Source: Streptomyces antarcticus (lineage in GTDB: Bacteria > Actinomycetota > Actinomycetes > Streptomycetales > Streptomycetaceae). Taken from it: a stretch of DNA of 64,000 bases. The DNA lies in assembly GCF_026627255.1 (NCBI RefSeq), contig NZ_JAPNLM010000017.1, positions 124,001-188,000 on the forward strand, written 5' to 3'. Position 1 is the stretch's first letter; every line of letters begins with the position of its first letter. The notes below the pieces were generated by a model. That model ran no database searches and was not told the DNA's origin. It saw nothing but the letters and a program-made list of their open reading frames with translations. This document shows positions 33,558-41,711 of the stretch, one piece after another. A program made the translations under genes and the position numbers.

Positions 33558-34955
33558 ATGTTCGAACCAGTCATAGCGCCGAGCGGCACCCTGCTCGGGC
33601 TCCTCCAGCGGGGCCGCGGCGACGGCACCCTGCACGCCCTCGCGGCGCCCAGGGCGGAAGCCCTGGACGCCCTCAACGAGTGCGTGCTCCGAGATCCGCG
33701 CCAGGACTGGCAGGTCGAGAACCGCTCCCTGTACTACGCCCGCCTGTACCTGGACCTCGACGGCCCGCTCGGCGCCGTCGAGGCACACCTCTTCAGCGCC
33801 GACGACCTCGTCGACGAGGAGGACCACCGGACGGGCCTCGCCCTGTCCGTGCTGGGCCACCTGGCCTCGTACGGACGCGACGACGCGCTCATGCTGCTGC
33901 GCCGCTACGCCGCCTCCGGCGCGAACTGGGCCTGGGCCCTCGACGAGCTCGCCCTGCGCGACGACGACGAAGGCCTGCGGTTCCTGGGCGCACCGGTGCT
34001 CGCCCGCTTCCCCGCCACGGCGGAGGGCGGGGCGCGGCTGGCCGCCGCCATCCGCGACGCGTACGAGCCCAGGCCCTGGAGCCTGTGGGAAGAGTCACCG
34101 CTGTACGGGGAGCGCTTGCGCGCCGCCCGGCAGCAGGGCTCCTTCGACCGGTGGCAGCGCCAGCTGACCCCGAACGGGCCCCGGCCCGGTTGGGGCGTCC
34201 AGGCCGTCTTCGACTGGGCCGCCGACGGGCTGCGCCGCGGTACCCCGCTGCACGTCCCCGCCGCCCGCTGCCTCGCCGCCGTGGCCCAGGCCGAGGACCG
34301 CCCCGCGATCCTCGCGGCCGCCGCCGGAGCCTGCGGCGAGGCCGCCCGGGCCACCGCCCTGCACCACCTGGTCCTGGCCGAGCCGGAGAACCCGGCCGTA
34401 CTGGACCTCATCGAAGCCGCCGCCGACGAACCCGCCGTCGCCGCCTACGAGCGCATGTGCGGCCCCGCCGCCGTCGAGCGGGCCCGGCGCTGGATCCACC
34501 GGCCCGACGACCTCGGCGCGGCCGCCGGAGCCACCCTCGCCACCCGCGGCGGGGCCGAGGACGCCACCCTGGTCCTGGGCGCCCTGCGCTCCACCGTCCG
34601 CGGCGCGGGCCCGGACAACCGGCGGCTGTTCGCCCTGGTCGACGGAGCGGGCCGGCTCGCGATCGGCTGCGCCGCCCCGGTGCTGCGCCACATCTACCGC
34701 GAGACCTCCTCGTCCCACCTGAGGGGCCGCACCGCGCGCGCCCTCGCCAGCACCGACCCCTGCTTCGCGGCGGGCTTCGCCGTCGAATGCCTGTGGGACT
34801 GCGAGGAGACCACCCGCGAGGTGGCCGCCCACCACGCCGAAACGGCCGACGCGCGCGTCGCGCCCCGGCTGCGCCGCCTGGCGGCCGACCCCGCCGAGGA
34901 AGAGGACGTACAGTCCGCCGTACGGAGCCGGATCACCCCGGAGTCCGCCGTGTAG
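33558..34955 (+). CDS. HEAT-repeat-like protein
   Basis: A 465-residue soluble protein made largely of helical repeats with alternating Leu/Ala and Asp/Glu positions (ALSVLGHLASYGRDDALMLL, ARALASTDPCFAAGFAVECL). Composition and periodicity suggest HEAT or PBS-lyase-type repeats. A Trp-rich stretch near 175-220 (PRPWSLWEESPLYG, SFDRWQRQLTP) does not look like a repeat. No catalytic motif. It is probably a scaffold. It precedes a DUF2867 gene by 71 bases. Confidence 0.65.
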   Translation: MFEPVIAPSGTLLGLLQRGRGDGTLHALAAPRAEALDALNECVLRDPRQDWQVENRSLYYARLYLDLDGPLGAVEAHLFSADDLVDEEDHRTGLALSVLGHLASYGRDDALMLLRRYAASGANWAWALDELALRDDDEGLRFLGAPVLARFPATAEGGARLAAAIRDAYEPRPWSLWEESPLYGERLRAARQQGSFDRWQRQLTPNGPRPGWGVQAVFDWAADGLRRGTPLHVPAARCLAAVAQAEDRPAILAAAAGACGEAARATALHHLVLAEPENPAVLDLIEAAADEPAVAAYERMCGPAAVERARRWIHRPDDLGAAAGATLATRGGAEDATLVLGALRSTVRGAGPDNRRLFALVDGAGRLAIGCAAPVLRHIYRETSSSHLRGRTARALASTDPCFAAGFAVECLWDCEETTREVAAHHAETADARVAPRLRRLAADPAEEEDVQSAVRSRITPESAV

Positions 34956-35026
34956 GAACCCGGGGGATCCCCGGCAGGGGCGCCGCGGGGGCGGGCCCCG
35001 GACGCACCCCGGCGAGAGGTCACGAG

Positions 35027-35539
35027 ATGGGCCGTCAGGTACGCAGACACGCGCCACCCGTACTGGACGCGGCCCGCGCCTCTCTGGGGTCCGTCGACCA
35101 CGTGGACGCGGTGGCGGTGGACCTGCCGCCCGGCACCGGCGCGGCGGAGTTCGCCCGGCTCGTCCTCACCGGGGGTCCGCGCTGGATCGGCCGGCTGACC
35201 GCCCTGCGCGACCGGCTGGCCGCGCCCTTCGGACTCCACGTCCGGGAACGCGCCCGCCCGCACCGGGACGTCCGCATCGAACCCGGCCTGAAGGCCGGGC
35301 CGATGCGCGTCCTGGCGGTGGCCGGCGACGAGGTCCTCTGCGGGGACGACGACAAGCACCTGGACTTCCGCGCGTCCTTCGCCGTACGGCCCACAACCGG
35401 CCCGACGGGCACCGAGGGCGTGCTCACCACCGCCGTCCGCTTCAACCGCCCCGCCGGACGCCTGTACTTCCGGGCCATCGCCCCCTTCCACCACCTGATC
35501 GTGGCCCGCCTCGTCGCGCACGCCGGCCGGCCGCGCTGA
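35027..35539 (+). CDS. DUF2867 family protein
   Basis: A 170-residue protein. ATG 35027 has GAGAGG seven bases upstream. Core phrases FARLVLTGGPRWIGRLTALR, VLAVAGDEVLCGDDDKHLDF, FRASFAV and RLYFRAIAPFHHLIVARLV are those of DUF2867 proteins, whose SRPBCC-like fold suggests small hydrophobic ligand binding. Function unknown. It follows the HEAT-like gene and converges on the damaged sigma/anti-sigma pair. Confidence 0.75.
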   Translation: MGRQVRRHAPPVLDAARASLGSVDHVDAVAVDLPPGTGAAEFARLVLTGGPRWIGRLTALRDRLAAPFGLHVRERARPHRDVRIEPGLKAGPMRVLAVAGDEVLCGDDDKHLDFRASFAVRPTTGPTGTEGVLTTAVRFNRPAGRLYFRAIAPFHHLIVARLVAHAGRPR

Positions 35540-35556
35540 CCCCGGGTCCGCGACCG

Positions 35557-35851
35557 TCACCCGGCGAAGCCGGTGCCGCCGGCGCCGGCGGGGTCCGCGA
35601 GCCGCGGGAAATCCGGGAAGCAGGCCGGTACGGCCGACTTCCGCGTACGCGGGGGAGGAGCCGCCCCGGTCGCCCAGGACGGGCAGGACGACCAGCCCCG
35701 CGACCGCCGCCGCCACCGCGCCGAGGGCGAGCGGTACGCGCAGCCGCCTCGCACGGGAGCGGGCCGGGACGGGCGCGGGGGACCGGTCCGCGGCGATGGC
35801 CAGGAGTTCGGACTTGAGCCGCTCCTCGAACGCGCGGGGCCTGCTGTTCAT
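35557..35851 (-). pseudogene. Anti-sigma-like single-pass protein, truncated or frameshifted
   Basis: ATG 35851 overlaps the sigma-factor stop (ATGA). The frame gives a plausible start MNSRPRAFEERLKSELLAIA, a basic linker, a helix VPLALGAVAAAVAGLVVLPV and GDRGGSSPAYAEV, like anti-sigma or sigma-linked membrane proteins. After that the frame turns Arg-rich and would run antisense into the DUF2867 gene. The +1 frame instead gives PACFPDFPRLADPAG and stops at 35557. One extra base near 35635 would explain it. The gene may be cut short or mis-assembled. Confidence 0.5.
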
Positions 35852-36431
35852 CGGGCTACCTCCAAGTGGGTTTCGCGGACGGGGCGCTGGGCGGGCGCCG
35901 ATCCGCGCAGAGCGCGCCGGGCGCGGTGCAGGCGGACGCGGACCGTCGCCTGGGTGACGCCGAGGGCCCGCGCGGCCTCGGCCGGGGTGAGCTGGTCGAG
36001 CACCACCAGGTCGAGGGCCGCGCGCAGCGGCTCGGACAGGGCGGCGTGCTGCTCGGCCAGGGCGCGGAACGCCCGCTGGGCGTCGATGGGTTCCTCCAGC
36101 GCGGCGACGTCCTCGTCGCCGAGCAGCCGGCGCCCGCTCAGCCGCGCCGGCGCGCCGCTCTCGCGGGCCAGCCCGCGGGCGTGGCCCGACAGGACGTTGC
36201 GGGCTATCCCGAACAGCCAGGCAAACGGCGCCCCCGGTCGGGCCGGTACCCGGAGGCCGAGCCCATCGCGGCGAGGAAGACGTCGGCCGTCAGGTCCGCC
36301 GCGAGGTGCGGGTCGGCGACGCGGCGGGTGACGAATCCCAGCACCGCGTCGATGTGCTCCTCGCAGAACGCCCCGAACCCTCCGGGCGTGGTGAGATCCG
36401 GCGGTCCGGTCTCGTGTCGTGGGCCGCGCAC
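35848..36431 (-). pseudogene. ECF-type sigma factor gene, frameshifted at a G-run
   Basis: GTG 36431 follows GGGGAGG and encodes FGAFCEEHIDAVLGFVTRRV and HLAADLTADVFLAAMG (region 2.1-2.2). At the five-C run 36231-36235 (plus strand) the frame is lost; the next frame continues without a gap in family order: APFAWLFGIARNVLSGHARG, then region 4 LSEPLRAALDLVVLDQLTPA and ARALGVTQATVRVRLHRARR. One more G in the run would restore a protein of about 194 residues. It is coupled to the damaged anti-sigma-like gene. Decay, phase change or sequencing error cannot be told apart here. Confidence 0.7.
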
Positions 36432-36502
36432 CCGGTTCCTCCCCTGGGCGGGGACCCGGTCGGCCCCTCACTCCGTACGTGGCCGGAGCCGCCCGGAACG
36501 TT

Positions 36503-37414
36503 TCACCGGGCCCTCCCGCTCGCGCCCGCCGCCGCGGTGGCCGACGGGCCCGCCGCCCGCACGAACCGCACCGGCGCCCCCGGACGGGCCTGCGCCGCCG
36601 CGTCCAGGGCCGGGCCCGGCGGGACCACGCCGACCACCGGGTAGCCGCCCGTCACCGGATGGTCGGCCAGGAACACCACCGGCCGGCCGTCCGGCGGGAC
36701 CTGGACCGCGCCCAGCACCATGCCCTCGCTCGGGAGTTCCCCCGGCCTGGCGCGGACCAGCGGCGCCCCGGCCTCCGTGCGCAGGCCGATCCGGTTGGAC
36801 CTCGGCGACACCCGGAAGACCGAACGCCACAGCCCCGCGAGCGAAGCCTCCGTGAACCAGTCCGCCCGCGGGCCCGGGCGCAGCGGGAGCAGCAGCTGCG
36901 CGGGCGCCCCGGGCAGCGGGCAGACGTCCGCCCCGGCCACCGGATCCGGACCCGCGGGCCCCACCGGGAGCAGCGCCCCGGCCGACAGCACCGGCGGGCC
37001 CAGGCCCGACAGCAGGTCCGCCGAGCGGCTGCCCAGGACCGGCGGCACGGCGAGGCCGCCCCGCACCGCCACGTAGCCGCGCAGTCCCGACTCCGCGCGG
37101 CCCACCTCCAGTTCCGCTCCGGCGGGCACCCGGACCGGCGCCCCCCAGGCCGCCGGGCGCCCGGAGACCCGTACGGAACAGGGCGCGCCCGTCACGGCCA
37201 CCGTCACCGCCGCCAGGGCCCGCAGTCCGACCCCGTCGAGGGTCGTCTCCAGTACGGCCGCGCCCGGAGGATTGCCGACCAGCCGGTTGGCCAGGGCGTA
37301 GGCCGCCGTGTCCAGGGCCCCCGAGCGGGGGACCCCCAGGTGGGCGTGGCCCGGGCGGCCGCCGTCCTGCACCGTGGTCAGCGCCCCCGGCCGCACCACC
37401 GTCAGCTCAGCCAC
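36503..37414 (-). CDS. pxpC: 5-oxoprolinase subunit C (biotin-dependent carboxyltransferase family)
   Basis: A 303-residue protein matching the AHS2/PxpC family: VVRPGALTTVQDGGRPGHAH and GVPRSGALDTAAYALANRLV at the N-terminus, SPRSNRIGLRTEAGAPLV and GAVQVPPDGRPVVFLADHP later. With PxpA and PxpB it forms the ATP-dependent 5-oxoprolinase that opens pyroglutamate to glutamate. The GTG at 37414 overlaps the pxpB stop by 8 bases. The last gene of the pxpA-B-C run. Confidence 0.9.
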   Translation of the reverse strand: MAELTVVRPGALTTVQDGGRPGHAHLGVPRSGALDTAAYALANRLVGNPPGAAVLETTLDGVGLRALAAVTVAVTGAPCSVRVSGRPAAWGAPVRVPAGAELEVGRAESGLRGYVAVRGGLAVPPVLGSRSADLLSGLGPPVLSAGALLPVGPAGPDPVAGADVCPLPGAPAQLLLPLRPGPRADWFTEASLAGLWRSVFRVSPRSNRIGLRTEAGAPLVRARPGELPSEGMVLGAVQVPPDGRPVVFLADHPVTGGYPVVGVVPPGPALDAAAQARPGAPVRFVRAAGPSATAAAGASGRAR

Positions 37415-38027
37415 GGCCGGCCTCCTCGAAGCGCACCCGTACCCCCGGCGCGAACAGTGCCGCCGGTTCCCGGTCCGGGTCCCACAGCACCGCGTCCGTG
37501 GAGCCGATCAGCTGCCAGCCGCCGGGGGAGGAGCGCGGGTAGACCCCCGCGTACTCCCCGGCCAGCGCCAGCGAGCCCGCCGGAACGGCCGTACGGGGCG
37601 TGGCCCGGCGGGGCAGGCGCAGCCGCTCCGGCAGCCCGGTCAGGTAGCCGAACCCGGGCGCGAACCCGCAGAACGCCACCCGGAACCCGATGCCGCCGAC
37701 GATGCCCGGCACCTCCCCGGGCGCCACGCCCCACATCCGGGCCACCTCCGCCAGGTCCGGGCCGTCGTAGCGCACCGGAACGGTCACCAGCGGCCCCCCG
37801 GCCGCCGCGAGCGGGGGCACCTCCCAGCGCGCGATGCGCGCGCCGAGCGCGGCCGGGTCCCGTACGCCGTCCAGCAGTACCGTCCGCGCCGCGGGCACGA
37901 GGTCCCGTACGGTGCCCAGTTCGCCCGCGTCCCGGCGCCGCAGCAGCTCCGCGTGGAGCGCGGCCACCTCGGCGTCCGAACCCACCTCGACCAGCAGCGC
38001 CTCGGCGCCGACCACCAGGGTCCTCAC
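37407..38027 (-). CDS. pxpB: 5-oxoprolinase subunit B (AHS1 family)
   Basis: A 206-residue protein of the KipI/AHS1 family. It starts at GTG 38027, overlapping the pxpA stop by four bases (GTGA). Signature phrases: VPVRYDGPDLAEVARMWGV, FRVAFCGFAPGFGYLTGLP and RLPRRATPRTAVPAGSLALA, then YPRSSPGGWQLIG. It is the second subunit of 5-oxoprolinase. Confidence 0.9.
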   Translation of the reverse strand: MRTLVVGAEALLVEVGSDAEVAALHAELLRRRDAGELGTVRDLVPAARTVLLDGVRDPAALGARIARWEVPPLAAAGGPLVTVPVRYDGPDLAEVARMWGVAPGEVPGIVGGIGFRVAFCGFAPGFGYLTGLPERLRLPRRATPRTAVPAGSLALAGEYAGVYPRSSPGGWQLIGSTDAVLWDPDREPAALFAPGVRVRFEEAGRG

Positions 38028-38818
38028 GCGAAGGCCCCCACCGCGACCCCGGCCGCGCCCAGCGCGGCGCGGACCCGGCGGGCGAGGTCCGCGGCCCCCG
38101 GCGTGTCCCCGTGCAGGCACAGCGAGCGCGCGGCGACCGCCACGGCGGAGCCGTCAGCGGCCGTCACCACGCCCTCGGCGGCCATCCGTACCGCCCGCGC
38201 CACCACGGCGTCCGGGTCGTGCAGCACCGCTCCCGGCTCGGTACGCGGCACCAGCGTCCCGGCCGCCGTGTACGCGCGGTCGGCGAAGGCCTCCGGCACC
38301 GCGGTCAGCCCGGCGTCGGCGGCGGCCGCCAGCAGCAGCGACCCGGGCAGCCCCAGCACCGGCAGGCCCCCGGCGCCGGGGGCGGCCGCCAGGCGGACGC
38401 CCGCGACGACCGCGGCGGCCTGGCCGGCGTCGTGCACGGTGCGGTTGTAGAGCGCGCCGTGCGGTTTCACGTACGACACCGTGGAGCCGGCCGCCCGCGC
38501 GAACACCTCCAGCGCCCCGATCTGATAGGCCACCTCGGCCGCGAGTTCACCGGCCGGCACGTCCATGGAGCGTCGGCCGAAGCCCGCCAGATCGCGGTAG
38601 GAGACCTGGGCGCCGATCCGTACGCCCCGCTCGGCGGCCAGCTCGCAGACCCGCCGCATGATGGACGGGTCCCCGGCGTGGAAACCGCAGGCGACGTTGG
38701 CGCTGGTGACGACCGACAGCAACGCCTCGTCGTCGGTCAGCGTCCAGCGCCCGAAGCCCTCGCCGAGATCGGCGTTGAGGTCGATCGCCGCCGCCGGAGG
38801 TGTGATCATGGAAGCCAT
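38024..38818 (-). CDS. pxpA: 5-oxoprolinase subunit A (LamB/YcsF family)
   Basis: A 264-residue protein: IDLNADLGEGFGRW (about 12-25), SANVACGFHAGDPSIMRR, GAQVSYRDLAGFGRRSMDV, VSYVKPHGALYN and LCLHGDTPGA, all standard for LamB/YcsF proteins. ATG 38818 (MASMITPPAAA) has no SD; a TACGCT box 6 bases before it suits a leaderless transcript. ATG 38809 is the alternative. First gene of the pxpABC operon. Confidence 0.9.
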   Translation of the reverse strand: MASMITPPAAAIDLNADLGEGFGRWTLTDDEALLSVVTSANVACGFHAGDPSIMRRVCELAAERGVRIGAQVSYRDLAGFGRRSMDVPAGELAAEVAYQIGALEVFARAAGSTVSYVKPHGALYNRTVHDAGQAAAVVAGVRLAAAPGAGGLPVLGLPGSLLLAAAADAGLTAVPEAFADRAYTAAGTLVPRTEPGAVLHDPDAVVARAVRMAAEGVVTAADGSAVAVAARSLCLHGDTPGAADLARRVRAALGAAGVAVGAFA

Positions 38819-39015
38819 GCGCTGAGCGTAGAACGGCGGACGTGTGAATGCGGCGGGCGGGCACGACACCGCCCCGGGCACCTTCCCGCCCGGCGCCCGG
38901 CAGCGTTCCCGCCCGGGCCCCGCCCGGCTCCCTGCCCGGCCCCTGCCCCGGTCCCCGCCCGCCGGGGACGATACGGCCGAACCATGCCGTTTGGGTTGTT
39001 GTCAGGGTCAGCGCC

Positions 39016-39030
39016 TAGTCTTTGCGCGTG
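39016..39030 (+). promoter_or_regulatory. -10 box for a leaderless transcript of the SMC-like operon
   Basis: TAGTCT (39016-39021) ends six bases before GTG 39028, the spacing of leaderless actinomycete mRNAs. A weak -35 (GGTTGT at 38994-38999) is 16 bases further upstream. The lack of any SD before 39028 agrees. Confidence 0.5.
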
Positions 39031-40533
39031 ACTCTCCCCGCCCCGGCGAAGACCCTTCCGTCCCCGGCGCCGGGCCCGGCCGCCGACGAGGGCCTGGCCC
39101 GTCGGCTGCGCGCCCTCGCCTGCACCGCCCCGCTGCACGACCTCGACGTACGCAAGGCCAATCTGGCCGGCGAGTACGGGGTCTACGCGATGGCGGAGGT
39201 CGCGCTCGCCGCGATCGACATGGTCACGCTCAACATGGACTTCGACACCGGAGCCGACCACGAGCAGATAGTGACCAGGCTGCTCCCGCGCGTCGCCGCC
39301 CAGGCCCCCGCCCGCCCGGCGGCCGAGCACGAACGGGTCGTCCGCTGGGTGCTGGAGAACCTGATCAACGTGGGAAGCGTGGACCGCGGCTTCCGCGCGA
39401 TCTACGGAACCTTCGGCCCCGACGGCGCCTACGTCCGCCGCGACTACGACTTCAAGCTGATCGAAGAGGTCCTCGGCCACGGCGGCGCCGTCTACCTGCG
39501 CACCACCGACGAGGCCGTCAACGTCCTGGTCGGCGCCCTCGACACGGACGTCACCAGCGCCCAGATCGCCGCCGAGGTCAAACTGGAGGTCCTGATCAGC
39601 CGCGGCCGTCTCGCGGACGCCCAGCTCGCCGCCGAGCAGGCCCGCTACCGGACCGTCCAGTACGCCGAGACCCTGCGCCGGACCCTCGACGCCACCCGGC
39701 GCAACGTCCGGGCCGTGGACTGGCTCCAGGCCGTCCCCGACATGATCGCGGAGGCCCTCGACCACGTCGCCGACCGCTACCGGCACGAGAACGCGATCCT
39801 CACGAACATCCGCAAGGCGCGCGACGAGGCCGAGGAGCCGGAGAACAAGCGCCGCGCCGCGGAGCTCGTCGACATCGTCAAGGACTGCATCCGCCGCCAC
39901 ACCCAGCTCCAGTCGCGGCTGCTGGACGCCGGCCCGCTGTTCCGCGCCGAGCAGGACCGCCAGGCCTTCGCCGCCCCCGCGCCGCGCTCCGGCATCGACC
40001 TGTACGGCCAGCTCGTGGCCCCGCTGCTGCCCCTTCCGCTGGAGCGGGCCCGGCGGGTCACCGACGCCTTCTTCGCGTCCGGCGCCGGCCTGCGCACCCC
40101 GGTCTCCGTACGGGTGGGGGACCTGGTCGACATCCTGCTCACCCCGCCCGTGGAGCGGGAGCACCTCGGCGCCGAGATGCGCGAGCCGGACCTCATCGCC
40201 ACCCCGGACGACAGCCGCTTCAGCGAGGAGCAGCTCGCCGCCGCGACGCGGCTCCTCGACCTCCCGCACGACGCGCCCCGCCGCCTGTCCGGACTGCTCG
40301 CCGAGGCCCGCCGCAGCGACCCCGACCTGCCGTACCTGGTGGCCCTGCTGGCCGTCCACGCGGCGAGCCCGGCCGTCGGCACCGCCTACCGCCAGGGCGA
40401 GGAGCGGCTGCTCTTCGCGGTGGACGACGGCACGCAGCTGGAGGACGCCGAGTTCGGCGGCGCCGACCTGATCGTCGGCACCGCCCTCCTCGACGCCGCC
40501 GGCATGGCCGCCGACCGCGCGGAGGCGGCGTGA
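39028..40533 (+). CDS. Hypothetical protein, MukF/MksF/JetA-like position (first gene of SMC-like operon)
   Basis: A 501-residue soluble protein. The first 20 residues are Pro/Ala-rich; the rest is helical. An N-terminal folded part (RRLRALACTAPLHDLDVRKA, AEVALAAIDMVTLNMDFDTG, ERVVRWVLENLINVG) looks like winged-helix sequence, a middle part (about 190-300) is a long amphipathic or coiled helix with SAQIAAEVKLEVLISRGRLA and ARYRTVQYAETLRRTLDATR, and the C-terminal part is again globular. Size, helical middle and place before a ~300-residue gene and an SMC-like ATPase fit a kleisin subunit; this is inference from architecture. Confidence 0.55.
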   Translation: MTLPAPAKTLPSPAPGPAADEGLARRLRALACTAPLHDLDVRKANLAGEYGVYAMAEVALAAIDMVTLNMDFDTGADHEQIVTRLLPRVAAQAPARPAAEHERVVRWVLENLINVGSVDRGFRAIYGTFGPDGAYVRRDYDFKLIEEVLGHGGAVYLRTTDEAVNVLVGALDTDVTSAQIAAEVKLEVLISRGRLADAQLAAEQARYRTVQYAETLRRTLDATRRNVRAVDWLQAVPDMIAEALDHVADRYRHENAILTNIRKARDEAEEPENKRRAAELVDIVKDCIRRHTQLQSRLLDAGPLFRAEQDRQAFAAPAPRSGIDLYGQLVAPLLPLPLERARRVTDAFFASGAGLRTPVSVRVGDLVDILLTPPVEREHLGAEMREPDLIATPDDSRFSEEQLAAATRLLDLPHDAPRRLSGLLAEARRSDPDLPYLVALLAVHAASPAVGTAYRQGEERLLFAVDDGTQLEDAEFGGADLIVGTALLDAAGMAADRAEAA

Positions 40534-40745
40534 CACCCCCGCACGGCGCCCGGCCCGTGGCGCCCCCGCCGGACGGTGCCCGGCCCGTGGCGCCCCCGCC
40601 GGACGGTGCCCGCGTACCGCCGGCCGCGGCCCGGCACGGTGCCGACTCCGCACGCCCCCGCCCCACCACCAGCCCCCGCCCCACCACGAGCCCCCGCCCC
40701 CACCACCAGCACGACCACCCCACCGCCGAGGAGACCAGCCCGTGA
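40530..40745 (+). CDS. Proline-rich coupled small ORF in the SMC-like operon
   Basis: A 71-residue frame that starts with GTG overlapping the upstream stop (GTGA, 40530) and ends with TGA overlapping the next GTG start (40742). It encodes VTPPHGARPVAPPPDGARPV-type Pro/Arg repeats, produced by the exact 30-bp duplication 40551-40610, and ends HHQHDHPTAEETSP. Double coupling is what a real gene would show, and would explain how ribosomes cross the 200-base gap, but the composition is that of a spacer. Confidence 0.35.
   Translation: MTPPHGARPVAPPPDGARPVAPPPDGARVPPAAARHGADSARPRPTTSPRPTTSPRPHHQHDHPTAEETSP
40551..40610. repeat. Exact 30-bp tandem duplication
   Basis: The 30-base unit at 40551-40580 (CGGCCCGTGGCGCCCCCGCC then GGACGGTGCC) recurs exactly at 40581-40610, between the first and second long genes of the SMC-like operon. 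30 bases keep the frame of the Pro-rich ORF. Confidence 0.95.
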
Positions 40746-41644
40746 GCGACCACCACGCCGAGCACCCCGCGTGGAGCGAGCCCGACGCGCCGTCGGCTCC
40801 CGCCGGACCCGCCCACGCCCACGCGGTCACCCCCGCGGACGCCGCCGACGCCGCCCGGCTCGTCTCGTTCGGGCTCCAGCCCAAGCTGCTCCCGGCCCGG
40901 GACGCCGAGTACGCCGAACTGCTCCGCCGCTACCGCGAGGACCCCGGCTTCGGGCGCCTCGCCGACGCCGTCGCCACCGGTCTCGGGCTCGTCGTCCTGG
41001 AGGTGTCCGCGCGGGCCGGCATGGCCATCGCCGCCGACGAGGACTCCGTCTTCGCCGTCCGCATGGGCGACTACGCCCGCCGCACCGCGGCCGACTCCGC
41101 CGACCGGTTCCTGCACGGACTGGCCCACCTCGCCGTCGCCGCCCTCGCCTTCCCCCGCCCCGAGGACCTCGCCGACGACGGCTACATCGGCCGCATCACC
41201 GTCAACGGCGTCGACGCCTTCGTCCGGCAGACCTGCCGCCGCCTGGAGCAGCGCGCCGAGGAACTCGGCGAGAACACCGACCCGGCGACAGACGCCCCCG
41301 GCCTGGAGGCCGCCTGGCGCGTCTACGCCCGCCGCAGCTCCACCGGCGCCACCAAGGACGCCCGCCGCCTCGCCGGCTCCACCACCGGCATCGTCGGCAA
41401 GGCCGCCGCCTTCCTCACCGAGTCCGGATTCCTCCAGCGCACCGGCGACGAGGCCGGAGGCACCTACCGCACCACCCCCCGCTACCAGCTCCAGGTCCGC
41501 GACATGGCGGGCAGCGCGGCCATGGCCGAGCTCCTGGAACTGGGCGTGGTACCCGTCAGCGACGGTTCCGCCACCCTCCTGCCGCCGCCCGAGGGCGACG
41601 ACCTGGAACTCGCCGCCGACGCGGGACTCCCCTTCCACGCCTGA
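40742..41644 (+). CDS. Hypothetical protein, MukE/MksE/JetB-like position
   Basis: A 300-residue protein starting at GTG 40742. After a His/Pro/Ala-rich tail (1-35) it has a folded, helical core with likely winged-helix parts: FLHGLAHLAVAALAFPRPED, IGRITVNGVDAFVRQTCRRL and KAAAFLTESGFLQRTG followed by GTYRTTPRYQLQVRDMA, the last reading like a wing. No catalytic motif. The place between a kleisin-like and an SMC-like gene and the size suggest a KITE-type (MukE) subunit; that is inference. Confidence 0.55.
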   Translation: MSDHHAEHPAWSEPDAPSAPAGPAHAHAVTPADAADAARLVSFGLQPKLLPARDAEYAELLRRYREDPGFGRLADAVATGLGLVVLEVSARAGMAIAADEDSVFAVRMGDYARRTAADSADRFLHGLAHLAVAALAFPRPEDLADDGYIGRITVNGVDAFVRQTCRRLEQRAEELGENTDPATDAPGLEAAWRVYARRSSTGATKDARRLAGSTTGIVGKAAAFLTESGFLQRTGDEAGGTYRTTPRYQLQVRDMAGSAAMAELLELGVVPVSDGSATLLPPPEGDDLELAADAGLPFHA

Positions 41645-41711
41645 GCCGCGCCGCCCCCGAGCACCCCCCGCCCTCCGCACGACCCACGAGAGACCACGAG
41701 AGTCCGCCGCC

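Noticed and set aside
34694..35851. A 385-residue continuation of the anti-sigma-like protein
   Set aside because: After residue ~90 the frame is Arg-rich and antisense to DUF2867; the natural protein must end or shift earlier.
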